Shown here in pieces: positions 15,281 through 22,910 of a stretch of 24,552 nt of DNA. Position 1 is the stretch's first letter. Each line of letters opens with the position of its first letter. The notes beneath the pieces were generated by a model. That model saw only the letters and a list, made by a program, of their open reading frames with translations. It was not told where the DNA came from and ran no database searches. Source of the stretch: Dehalococcoidia bacterium (GTDB taxonomy: Bacteria; Chloroflexota; Dehalococcoidia; Bin125); NCBI GenBank assembly GCA_007571275.1, contig RKRS01000213.1, positions 1 through 24,552 on the forward strand. The letters are read 5' to 3'. A program made the position numbers and the translations under genes.

Positions 15281-16108
15281 ATGGCAGAGACAGGATTTGC
15301 GCGCTTCCAGGGCAAGGTGGCGCTGGTCACCGGTGGGGCGTCAGGGATGGGCCGCGAGGCTTCCGTGCGCCTCGCCCGCGAGGGCGCTGCGGTTGCTGTC
15401 GTTGGCCTGCCCGACGATCCACGCGGCGCGGAGACTGTGCAGCTGATCACTGCGGGCGGCGGTGACGCCATATACGTCGGCGCAGACGTCTCACGCGAAG
15501 CTGATTGCGACGCCGCGGCACAGGCGGCCGTCGACGCATTTGGTCGGATCGACCTGTGTCTGGCGGCCGCGGGCATTCTGCACGCGCGCTACATCACGGG
15601 CGATCCCGCCGAGCATGATCTGACGCCTGGTACCCGCGAGGGCCATGTGATCAACAAGCCGATCGAGTATTGGGAGAAAGTGCTCTCGGTCAATCTAACC
15701 GGCGTCATGCTGACCAACCGCGCAGTGGCGCGTCGCATGATCGCGCAAGGCGAGGGTGGCGCAATCGTCAACATCTCATCTGGCGCAGCCAAGATACCGA
15801 TGCCCGGCTCAGCCGAATATTCGGTCTCGAAGGCTGGCGTCTGGATGCTCACCCGTTGTATTGCGCTGGAGCTGGCCCCGCACAACATCCGCGTGAACAC
15901 GGTGGCGCCGGGCGTGATCGACACGCCGATGGCGCTCGGCCTGTCTCAGGACGAGCAGCGCCGCGCCGCGTTCGAGCGCATCGTCCCGCTGGGGCGGCTG
16001 GGCGAAGCTGAGGACATCGCCGAGGCGTCGCTGTTTCTGTTGAGCGACCACGCGGGATACATCACGGGCCAGATTCTGCACCCGGACGGCGGCCTGTTCA
16101 CTGGCTGA
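15281..16108 (+). CDS. Short-chain dehydrogenase/reductase (SDR), copy 1
   Basis: A 275-residue classical SDR. The dinucleotide-binding motif TGGASGMG is at 17-24, AAAG at 95-98, Asn138 in VNLTG, and the catalytic Ser167, Tyr180 and Lys184 (ISSGAAK, then AEYSVSKAG). The tail has HPDGGLFTG. A stretch of about 20 residues between the AAAG strand and WEKVLSVNLTG is longer than in most SDRs and is shared with the second SDR at 21105. The ATG at 15281 is 16 nt after the DUF35 stop, making a thiolase/DUF35/SDR unit in which the SDR could oxidise a hydroxyacyl substrate or reduce the aldolase product. A terminator-like hairpin follows at 16151-16191. Cofactor preference (NAD or NADP) is unclear. Confidence 0.94.
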   Translation: MAETGFARFQGKVALVTGGASGMGREASVRLAREGAAVAVVGLPDDPRGAETVQLITAGGGDAIYVGADVSREADCDAAAQAAVDAFGRIDLCLAAAGILHARYITGDPAEHDLTPGTREGHVINKPIEYWEKVLSVNLTGVMLTNRAVARRMIAQGEGGAIVNISSGAAKIPMPGSAEYSVSKAGVWMLTRCIALELAPHNIRVNTVAPGVIDTPMALGLSQDEQRRAAFERIVPLGRLGEAEDIAEASLFLLSDHAGYITGQILHPDGGLFTG

Positions 16109-16150
16109 ATCCGAATCCTACTCAGACTCAGTGATCCCCGCTGGTGTCTC

Positions 16151-16191
16151 CCGCTAACGTCTGTCTGACGGGCAATTGACGTAACGGTTTT
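16151..16191 (+). terminator. Candidate factor-independent terminator after SDR copy 1
   Basis: CCGCTAACGTC (16151-16161) can pair with GACGTAACGG (16178-16187): about nine pairs with one bulge and one mismatch around a 16-nt loop, followed directly by TTTTA. It lies 42 nt downstream of the SDR stop and 64 nt before the exporter operon, so it could separate the two transcripts. The stem is imperfect, hence modest confidence. Confidence 0.4.
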
Positions 16192-16255
16192 ACCATATCC
16201 GTCAGCGCGATGACTGACTCCGTCGTCGTGCATTTCCGATAGGTGAAACGGCGGG

Positions 16256-19087
16256 TTGGCTGTGAGCTCTCAAGACATAGATATTGATGCTCTGGTACGT
16301 GGCCGACGTGGCTCTCGTCGCTGGATGTACTTGATCGGGATTGCGATCGTCGTCGTGATCGCCGTACTGGCGTGGTTCTTCACACGTAGCGAAGAAGAGG
16401 CGGTCGCCTTCGAACCGCAGCGTGTCACTGCGACCACCGGCCAGCTGACGACCACTGTGGAGTTATCAGGGTCGGCTGCGGCGGCGCAGACCGCCTCGTT
16501 GAGCTTTGCCAGCGGCGGCGAGGTTGATTCGGTCGACGTGGCAATTGGCGACGAGGTATCAATCGGTGATGCGTTGGCCCGACTGGATGACGCAGACGCG
16601 CAGCGTCAGTTGGAGACGGCCGAAGTGCAACTGCGCCTGGCCCAGCTCAAGCTGGAAGAGCTGTTGGCATCGCCGACCGCATCGGCGATCGCAGCGTCGG
16701 AACGGATCCTCGTCAACGCCCAAGCGCAAGTCATCAATGCTCGCCATACACTCCAGCAGATCAATGAGCCACCTGACGCCAGCGCGATTGACGCGGCCGA
16801 ACAAGCGGTCGCGAACGCTAACAACCAACTGTCAAATGCTGAGCAGGCGCTCGCCGATCTCACAGAAGTCACAGCAGTCGAACTCGCTGCAGCGCAACAA
16901 GGCGTCGCCAATGCCGAGGCGCAGTTGTCGACAGCTGAGCAGGCATTGACCGAACTGACCGAAGGGCCGAGCGACGCCACCGTCGCCTCAGCTGAGCAGG
17001 CAGTCGCCAACGCAGCGTCGCAGCTCTCGAATGCTGAGCAAGCCCTGGAAGACCTCATCAGCGAGCCGCCGGCAGCTGAGATTGCCTCGGCCGAGCAGGC
17101 GGTCGCTTCCGCCTCCGCCCAACTCAGCAGCGCCGAGCAGGCACTGGAAGCGCTATCTGGAACGCCAAGCGTGGCCGATATCGAGACGGCACGCTCAGCG
17201 GTCGCGCAGGCGCGCAATCCCGTCGCCAATACCCAACGGGATATCCAGCGGACCGAGGAAGCGCTAGAAAGCGCGCACGAGCGATTCTGCGACGACATTG
17301 TCGCTTTGCCGGAAGTCTGTCGCGCAACGCTGCCACTCAATGACGCACTCCTGACGGTCCTGGAATCGAAGGCGGAAAACAGCGGCAGCACGCTGGAGCG
17401 GCGCGCGCGGGAGCTACTCGACGCGCAGGCGGACTGGGAATCGGCGATCAATTCGCATGAAGCTGCGTCTGCATCGTTGATGGCGGCGGAGGCGCGTCTG
17501 GCGGCACTGACAGATCCGGAAGCGGAGCAGGTCGAGCAGGCGGCCGAGGCGGTGACGGCAGCTGAGGCCGCCTTGCGGGCCGCCGAAGCGAAGTTGGAAG
17601 AGCTGCTGAGTCCGGCATCGGATGCGAAGATATACCAGGCGGGGCAGGTGGTCCTGGCGGCTCGCGCTGGCCTGGCAGCGGCTCAGGCCAACCAGGAAGA
17701 GTTGCTCAATCCCGCCGATCAGAGCGATATCGACCAGGCGGAACAGGTGGTTACGGCAGCTCGAACAGGACTACTCGCAGCCCGGACAGACCTGAATGAT
17801 CTGTTGGATGGACCCAATCCAGACGACATCTATCAGGCTGAACAGGCGCTCGCCGCGGCACAGGCGAACCGCGACGCCGCCAACGCGCAGCTCGCGGAGC
17901 TGTTGGCGCCTCCGACTGAAAACGACATCCTCGAGGCGGAACTGTCCCTGGCCAGTGCGCAATCTGGATTGACTGAGGCCCAGACGCAATATGACGAGTT
18001 GATGTCCGGGCCAACAGCGACCACGATTGCTCAGCAGGAGCAAAACGTACGCCTGGCTGAAATCACGTATGAGCAAGCATTGGCGGCGATGGAGGACTTG
18101 GTGATCAGCGCTCCGTTCGACGGTGTGGTCGAGGAGGTAACGATTGAGCCGGGTGACCGTATCGGCGCTGGCGCAACTGCTCTGGTCATCAGCACGCGTA
18201 ACGAAATTGTGGTCGCCCTGACCGTCACCGAGGCGGAAATCTTCGAGCTTGAGGAACTGCAAATCGGCGTGGCGTCGTTTGATGCGATCGCAGGCGTTCA
18301 GTATCCAGTGCGCATCACGTCAATCAGCCGCGTACCCAGCGTCGAGCAAGGAGTAGTGACGTACGCAGTCGAGGCGACCGTGCTCTCGCCACTGGCGATT
18401 CAGGCTGCTCGCGCTGATCTACAGGCGCTTGGCGTGACTGTGCCTGCGCCTCAGCCGCAAGCGGCTGGAGCACAGGGTGGGGGCGGGCAGGGAGCCGCTA
18501 GCGCTGATCCGCAAGCTGTGGCCAGATTCCGCGCCTGGTTGGAATCGCTGGATTTGCCTGAGGGCGTCACTGTGCTCCAGGTGGTACAGGCAATCGCCAA
18601 CGGCGATCCCTTGCCCGGCGGTGTGGAGCTGCCCGAGGACTTTGACATCAGCGACGAACAACGAGCCCAACTCCGCGCGTTGCTGGCTCGGTTCGCCGGT
18701 GGTGGAGGCGCAGCCGGCGGCACGGCGGCGGTCGATGACAACCGACAGTTGCCGGTCGACGGGATGAGCGCCACGGTCACGATCCTGACCGCGGTCAGGG
18801 ATGAGGCAGTCCTGGTCTCCACTTCAGCTGTGCGGCAGATTGACGGCGCGTTCTACGTCGCTATTCCAGGCGAAGGTGTGAGTTGGGAGCGACTCCCTGT
18901 ACAGATCGGCGAGACGGACGGGACGAACGTCGAGATTCTCTCCGGACTCGAGGATGGGGCAACGGTGCTGGTCGGCGCCGACTCTGAGGGGATCGCGTAC
19001 AGCGCAACCCAGCTACCTGGTGGAGGCGTGGGAGGCGGTCTGCCTGGCGGAGCGGGCCCACCCGCCGGCGCAGGAGGTCCAAGATGA
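16256..19087 (+). CDS. MacA/HlyD-like exporter adaptor with giant repeat-built helical hairpin (943 aa)
   Basis: The membrane-fusion (adaptor) subunit of a tripartite ABC exporter. Order: cytoplasmic basic N-terminus; membrane anchor at about 23-42; first beta/lipoyl half (SLSFASGGEVDSVDVAIGDE at 81-100); helical hairpin at about 108-612; second lipoyl half (LVISAPFDGVVEEVTIEPGD at 615-634); beta-barrel from about 650; an unusual insert at about 717-830; the GMSATVTI strand at 836-843; membrane-proximal domain to about 915; and a Gly/Pro-rich tail. The hairpin has 33-residue units on both arms and the only two cysteines, Cys345 and Cys355, near its tip. E. coli MacA is about 370 residues, so this is far longer. 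The TTG at 16256 has AGGTGA 9 nt upstream; a GTG at 16262 is the alternative. Its end overlaps the ATPase start by 4 nt. Confidence 0.92.
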   Translation: MAVSSQDIDIDALVRGRRGSRRWMYLIGIAIVVVIAVLAWFFTRSEEEAVAFEPQRVTATTGQLTTTVELSGSAAAAQTASLSFASGGEVDSVDVAIGDEVSIGDALARLDDADAQRQLETAEVQLRLAQLKLEELLASPTASAIAASERILVNAQAQVINARHTLQQINEPPDASAIDAAEQAVANANNQLSNAEQALADLTEVTAVELAAAQQGVANAEAQLSTAEQALTELTEGPSDATVASAEQAVANAASQLSNAEQALEDLISEPPAAEIASAEQAVASASAQLSSAEQALEALSGTPSVADIETARSAVAQARNPVANTQRDIQRTEEALESAHERFCDDIVALPEVCRATLPLNDALLTVLESKAENSGSTLERRARELLDAQADWESAINSHEAASASLMAAEARLAALTDPEAEQVEQAAEAVTAAEAALRAAEAKLEELLSPASDAKIYQAGQVVLAARAGLAAAQANQEELLNPADQSDIDQAEQVVTAARTGLLAARTDLNDLLDGPNPDDIYQAEQALAAAQANRDAANAQLAELLAPPTENDILEAELSLASAQSGLTEAQTQYDELMSGPTATTIAQQEQNVRLAEITYEQALAAMEDLVISAPFDGVVEEVTIEPGDRIGAGATALVISTRNEIVVALTVTEAEIFELEELQIGVASFDAIAGVQYPVRITSISRVPSVEQGVVTYAVEATVLSPLAIQAARADLQALGVTVPAPQPQAAGAQGGGGQGAASADPQAVARFRAWLESLDLPEGVTVLQVVQAIANGDPLPGGVELPEDFDISDEQRAQLRALLARFAGGGGAAGGTAAVDDNRQLPVDGMSATVTILTAVRDEAVLVSTSAVRQIDGAFYVAIPGEGVSWERLPVQIGETDGTNVEILSGLEDGATVLVGADSEGIAYSATQLPGGGVGGGLPGGAGPPAGAGGPR
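16691..17182 (+). repeat. 33-residue (99-bp) coding repeats, ascending hairpin arm
   Basis: Five consecutive units of 32-33 codons within the adaptor gene (residues 146-178, 179-210, 211-243, 244-276, 277-309). The consensus is roughly ASAEQAVANAxxQLSNAEQA then LxxLxxxPxxAxI. The three units from 16886 to 17182 are the most alike, with recurring GCTGAGCAGGC-type DNA. Each has a helical part of about 24 residues and a Pro/Gly break. A less regular unit precedes them at about residues 113-145. Confidence 0.85.
17525..18028 (+). repeat. 33-residue coding repeats, descending hairpin arm
   Basis: Five units in the second arm of the adaptor (residues 424-459, 460-492, 493-525, 526-558, 559-591), four of them exactly 33 codons. 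The consensus is roughly YQAEQALAAAQANLxxAxAQ then LxELLxPxxxxDI. They differ in sequence from the ascending units but have the same period and the same break position, so the arms can lie in register. A final partial unit runs into the lipoyl half. Confidence 0.82.
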
Positions 19088-19782
19088 TTCGGCTCGAAGC
19101 GGTTCGCAAAACGTTCATCGCCGGCGAGACCCGGATTCATGCGCTGAATGGCGTGAACCTGGAGATCGAGCGTGGAGAATTCGTCGCGATTATGGGACAA
19201 TCCGGCTCCGGCAAGAGCACCCTGATGAACATCATCGGTCTACTCGACCGACCTGATGAAGGCGCCTATCTGCTCTCAGGGCAGAACGTCGCCGGATTAA
19301 GCGAGCACGCTCGAGCGCGGTTGCGCGGCACCGCGTTCGGCTTCGTCTTCCAGTCCTATTCGCTGTTACCGAGAATGAGCGCCCTCGAACAGGTCGAGCT
19401 GCCACTGATCTACCAGGGCGTTCGGGATCGTCGACGTCGAGCGGCCGAGGCGCTCGTGCGTGTGGGACTTGCAGAACGAATTGGACACAAGCCGACGCAG
19501 CTCTCTGGTGGCGAACAGCAGCGAGTCGCAATCGCGCGGTCGCTCGTCGTCGATCCGTTGGTCGTCCTGGCCGATGAACCGACCGGCGCGCTCGATACCG
19601 CAACTGGCCGCGAAGTGATGACATTGCTCAGCGATCTGGTTGATCAGCACGGGATGACGATCATTCTGGTCACGCACGAGCCGGAGGTGGCCGCATTCGC
19701 TCATCGCACGGTGAGGATGCGCGACGGGAACATCGTCGAAGATACCGGCGCCCGGACTACCAGCACCATGGCGAGTCAGTGA
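19084..19782 (+). CDS. ABC transporter ATP-binding protein (MacB/LolD type) of the adaptor operon
   Basis: A 232-residue ATPase with Walker A GQSGSGKST at 38-46, Q-loop Gln90 (FGFVFQSYSLLPRMSA), signature LSGGEQQR at 140-147, Walker B plus Glu165 (VVLADEPTGALD) and switch His198 (LVTHEPEVA). The YSLLPRMSALEQVELPL and DEPTGALDTATG blocks place it in the MacB/LolD group. The ATG overlaps the adaptor stop (ATGA) and the stop lies 1 nt before the permease GTG, so the three are translated as one unit. It powers the MacB-like permease. Confidence 0.96.
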   Translation: MIRLEAVRKTFIAGETRIHALNGVNLEIERGEFVAIMGQSGSGKSTLMNIIGLLDRPDEGAYLLSGQNVAGLSEHARARLRGTAFGFVFQSYSLLPRMSALEQVELPLIYQGVRDRRRRAAEALVRVGLAERIGHKPTQLSGGEQQRVAIARSLVVDPLVVLADEPTGALDTATGREVMTLLSDLVDQHGMTIILVTHEPEVAAFAHRTVRMRDGNIVEDTGARTTSTMASQ

Positions 19783-19783
19783 C

Positions 19784-21037
19784 GTGAGTGTGCTCGACGC
19801 CTTGCGGATCGCGGTGCGGGCGATTATCGCCAACCGACTGCGCAGTTTGCTGACATTGCTCGGCCTCGTGATCGGCGTGAGCTCGGTGATTGCATTGATT
19901 GCGGTTGGACAGGGGACACAGCAGGGCGTCAGCGATCAGATCCGCGGGCTAGGCACTGATCTGATCTTCGTTGAACCGTCGGCGGCCGCAACAACACAGC
20001 AGGGCGGCGGCTCAGCGCTGATCACCACGACTCTGACTCAGGCTGACGCGCAGGCGATCGCCGCGAACGGCAATCCAGCGATCTCGGCGGTGACCTCGCA
20101 TATCACCGGTGACACTCAGGCCATCGCGGGAGCGAACAACGTTGGCGCCGAGTCGGTCTTTACCTTCTCCAACTACGCCGAAGTGCGTGATCTGGAAGTC
20201 TCATCGGGATCCTTCATCGCACCATCGCATGACAACGCCGGCAGTCTCGTAGCTGTACTGGGCGCACGGGTCGCCGAGACGTTGTACCCGGGCGTCGATC
20301 CGATTGGACAGGAAGTACGCCTGTCATTCCTCGCTGGCCGCGTGGTGTTTGGCTTCACCGTGATTGGCGTATTGCAGGAAGTGGGAGGCGCAGCCGACGC
20401 CGACGATCAGGTGTTTGTGCCGCTCACGGGTCTGGCCAATCGATTCCGCTTCCTCTACACGCCGAGTGGCGATCTGCGTGTGACCCAGATCAATGTGCAA
20501 ACCACTCCCGGCGCTAACACTGAGGAAGTGAAACAGCAGGTCAGCGATCTGCTGCTCTTCCGACATAACCGCACTGACCCGGACTTCACGATTGAAAGTC
20601 AGGACGACCTCCTGGATGCGGCTTCGGAAGTGGCCAACACGCTCTCGATCCTGCTGGGCAGCATCGCCGGGATTTCACTGCTGGTCGGTGGCATCGGAGT
20701 GATGAACATCATGCTGGTTTCAGTCACTGAACGAACTCGGGAGATCGGAATTCGGCGCGCCGTCGGCGCGACAGCGACAGACATCGTCAATCAATTCGTG
20801 ACCGAAGCATTGGCGCTCAGCGTGTTCGGTGGAGTGCTCGGCATTCTCATTGGCGTGGCCGCATCGCTGTTGGTCGACGGTAGTAGCGTCGGCGACCAGG
20901 AGATCACCACGGTGATCCAGGCGTGGTCGATTGCCGCGGCGTTTGGCGTCTCGGCGGGGATCGGATTGCTCAGCGGTCTCTACCCAGCCTGGCGGGCGAC
21001 CGTGATCGATCCAATCGCCGCGCTTCGCAACGAATAG
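19784..21037 (+). CDS. MacB-like FtsX-family permease of the adaptor operon
   Basis: A 417-residue permease with the standard four-helix plan: a helix at about 20-42 (LLTLLGLVIGVSSVIALIAV), an external MacB periplasmic-core domain at about 45-280, then helices at about 287-312, 343-363 and 380-400. The cytoplasmic SVTERTREIGIRRAVGA motif is at 313-329 and the family tail DPIAALRNE closes the chain. The GTG at 19784 is 1 nt after the ATPase stop, indicating coupling. With the adaptor and ATPase it forms a MacAB-like exporter; no outer-membrane TolC partner is in the window. Export of a lipid, peptide or secondary metabolite is family inference. Confidence 0.95.
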   Translation: MSVLDALRIAVRAIIANRLRSLLTLLGLVIGVSSVIALIAVGQGTQQGVSDQIRGLGTDLIFVEPSAAATTQQGGGSALITTTLTQADAQAIAANGNPAISAVTSHITGDTQAIAGANNVGAESVFTFSNYAEVRDLEVSSGSFIAPSHDNAGSLVAVLGARVAETLYPGVDPIGQEVRLSFLAGRVVFGFTVIGVLQEVGGAADADDQVFVPLTGLANRFRFLYTPSGDLRVTQINVQTTPGANTEEVKQQVSDLLLFRHNRTDPDFTIESQDDLLDAASEVANTLSILLGSIAGISLLVGGIGVMNIMLVSVTERTREIGIRRAVGATATDIVNQFVTEALALSVFGGVLGILIGVAASLLVDGSSVGDQEITTVIQAWSIAAAFGVSAGIGLLSGLYPAWRATVIDPIAALRNE

Positions 21038-21104
21038 CCCCAGCCGATATCTTGGCGTCGTTCAGAATCACCGGAAGATCCAATTTCACACGAGGAGCAC
21101 AAGC

Positions 21105-21944
21105 ATGCCGTTGCCACCCGAGCAGTCGCTCAACCGTTTTCAGGACAAGGTCGCCGTTGTCACCGGTGGCGCGAGCGGCATGGGGCGAGAATCATCGATC
21201 CGACTCGGGCGCGAAGGCGCCTCAGTCGTTGTGGCAGGGCTACACGACGATGAACGCGGCCCTGAGACTGTTGCGATGGTCGAAGCGGCTGGTGGACACG
21301 CCGTCTACGTAGGCGTCGATGTGACGCGAGAGTCGGACTGCGAGGCGATGGCGCAGGCGGCGCTCGATCACTTCGGTCGGCTGGACCTGTGCATCGCCGC
21401 AGCGGGCATATCCCACGCCGGCTACGTCTCGGGCGAGGTGACCGAAGGCGAGCCACTGCTGGGCGGGGCTCAGCGATACGTGATCCACAAGCCGGTCGAG
21501 TATTGGGAGAAGGTGCTCGCTGTCAATCTGACGGGAGTGATGCTGACCGATCGGGCCGTCGCCCGACGGATGATCGCCCAGGGCGAAGGCGGGGCGATTG
21601 TCAACATTTCATCTGGCGCGGCCAAGGCGCCGATCCGCGGCATGGCTGACTACTGCGTTTCCAAAACCGGCGTCTGGATGATGACTCGCTGCCTGGCGCT
21701 TGAACTGGCGTCCGAGAAGATTCGCGTGAATACGGTCGCGCCTGGCTTGATCGATACGCCGATGACCCTCGCCGTTACGACGGACGAAGAGCGGCGGCAG
21801 CGGCGAATTGAGAGTATTCCCCTGAATCGGTTGGGCGAGCCATCGGATATTGCGGAGGCGGCGCTCTTCCTGCTCAGCGATCAGGCCGGCTACATCACCG
21901 GGCAGATCCTGCATCCCGACGGCGGCGTGTTTGTCGGCAGTTGA
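21105..21944 (+). CDS. Short-chain dehydrogenase/reductase (SDR), copy 2, paralog of copy 1
   Basis: A 279-residue classical SDR with TGGASGMG at 20-27, AAAG at 98-101, Asn141 (VNLTG), catalytic Ser170, Tyr183 and Lys187 (ISSGAAK, ADYCVSKTG), and tail HPDGGVFVG. Alignment by eye to the SDR at 15281 shows most positions identical, including VEYWEKVLAVNLTG and MIAQGEGGAIVNISSGAAK, and the same extra stretch of about 20 residues after the AAAG strand. GAGGAG is 7 nt before the ATG. It lies 67 nt after the permease and may be co-transcribed with the exporter. The two copies bracket the exporter operon; they may act on related substrates or successive steps. Confidence 0.94.
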   Translation: MPLPPEQSLNRFQDKVAVVTGGASGMGRESSIRLGREGASVVVAGLHDDERGPETVAMVEAAGGHAVYVGVDVTRESDCEAMAQAALDHFGRLDLCIAAAGISHAGYVSGEVTEGEPLLGGAQRYVIHKPVEYWEKVLAVNLTGVMLTDRAVARRMIAQGEGGAIVNISSGAAKAPIRGMADYCVSKTGVWMMTRCLALELASEKIRVNTVAPGLIDTPMTLAVTTDEERRQRRIESIPLNRLGEPSDIAEAALFLLSDQAGYITGQILHPDGGVFVGS

Positions 21945-22019
21945 GGATCGTCATGTAAGCTGCCACCTGCGCTGCGAGCCAGCTTCAACTGGCTGCAACA
22001 GATAGAAAGCACGGGTGAA

Positions 22020-22799
22020 ATGACGAGAGTTCGAGTAGTTTTGTCCGCGGGGGTAGTGGCAGTCGTTGCGCTGATTGGCGCGTCACTGTTTGGTGCGATA
22101 GAGAACACACAAGCCATGCCTCCGACTGTCTTTCGAGTCACATTGACGAATATGACGGATCCGCCAACGCCGATTTCCGGTGGCGCGTTGGTTGGTCACT
22201 GTGAAGATGGGTTGCTCTGGAGCGTTGGCGGTGCGGCCAGTGCGGAAATCGAACAGATCGCCATGAGTGGTGATCCCAACGCGGCAGCCGCTGTTGTGCA
22301 AGAGGAAACCGCGATGGGTATGACCTTCGTCCAGGAGCGCTACACCATTGGTGAGGTTGCGCCGGGTGAGTCTGTATCGGTTGAAGAGGTCTTCGAGTTC
22401 GGCTGCAAGCTGTCTTCGGCTCACGGACTGGTGGGCTCAGACGGCACGTTTGTTGGCGCGCAGTCGGTCGGGATGTGGGACCCTGACACCCACCTGCCAC
22501 TGGCTCGGGTCGAGGTCGCGCTGCACGCTTATGATGTCGGCGCTTCGATCTCGGAGAGCGCCGCGTGGAGCGGTGTGCAGGCGATGCTGGTGATCGAAGA
22601 CATCAGTGATGTGCCTGGTGACGATGCGATGGACTCAGATGCCATGGGCGATGCGATGCCGAATACGGGAACTGGCGGATTGGCCGCAACCTCCAGCGAC
22701 AGCGGCTCAGTGCTGGGTATCCTCCTGGCTGTGCTGGCTGCGGTTGGTGTAGGTGTTGGCGCCGTCGGCGTGCGACGCTGGGTACGCACGACTCGCTGA
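22020..22799 (+). CDS. Secreted Spondin_N-like surface protein with MPNTG motif and C-terminal anchor
   Basis: A 259-residue exported protein. An N-terminal hydrophobic segment (about 5-25) after a basic start looks like a signal peptide. The body (about 37-195) resembles a bacterial Spondin_N domain: FRVTLTNMTDPPTPISGG, then SVGGAASAEIEQIAMSGD, VAPGESVSVEE and LSSAHGLVGSDGTFVG. Cys61 and Cys129 are its only cysteines and could form a disulfide. An Asp-Ala-Met-rich linker (about 201-213) leads to MPNTG at 213-217, a membrane helix at about 229-251 and a basic tail RRWVRTTR, the layout of a sortase substrate with Met replacing Leu. The ATG at 22020 has GGGTGA unusually close. A strong terminator follows. 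Cell-surface role likely; ligand unknown. Confidence 0.8.
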   Translation: MTRVRVVLSAGVVAVVALIGASLFGAIENTQAMPPTVFRVTLTNMTDPPTPISGGALVGHCEDGLLWSVGGAASAEIEQIAMSGDPNAAAAVVQEETAMGMTFVQERYTIGEVAPGESVSVEEVFEFGCKLSSAHGLVGSDGTFVGAQSVGMWDPDTHLPLARVEVALHAYDVGASISESAAWSGVQAMLVIEDISDVPGDDAMDSDAMGDAMPNTGTGGLAATSSDSGSVLGILLAVLAAVGVGVGAVGVRRWVRTTR

Positions 22800-22818
22800 C
22801 TCTGCGCATAGGCAAGGG

Positions 22819-22852
22819 AAGAAACCCGTGGCCTTTGGGCTGCGGGTTTCTT
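22819..22852 (+). terminator. Factor-independent terminator after the Spondin_N-like gene
   Basis: AAGAAACCCG (22819-22828) pairs perfectly with CGGGTTTCTT (22843-22852), and the loop can form a further GCC/GGC pair (22831-22833 with 22838-22840). The 3' arm ends in the T-rich TTTCTTTA. It lies 19 nt after the stop and 58 nt before the next gene, so it separates the surface-protein transcript from the third exporter. Confidence 0.75.
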
Positions 22853-22910
22853 TATGCCATTCGTGCTTCCAACCCGGTGACCGCTAAGCTCATGGCAGCA
22901 GGAGCGCGCG

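Noticed and set aside
16165..16200. CTGACG/TTGACG hexamers as -35 boxes for the exporter operon
   Set aside because: No acceptable -10 lies 16-18 nt downstream; TACCAT and CATATC are at the wrong distance, and the segment fits a terminator better.
16606..17451. A 281-codon Ser/Ala/Cys-rich open frame antisense to the adaptor repeats
   Set aside because: It mirrors the Ala/Glu repeats on the opposite strand; no plausible start context or family.
16691..18028. Regularly spaced 99-bp repeats resembling an array
   Set aside because: They are in-frame, diverged coding repeats of a helical protein, not identical short repeats with unique spacers, so not CRISPR.
21977..21994. AGCCAG-CTTCAA-CTGGCT inverted repeat before the Spondin_N-like gene
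   Set aside because: Only six pairs, no T-run, expected by chance in GC-rich DNA.
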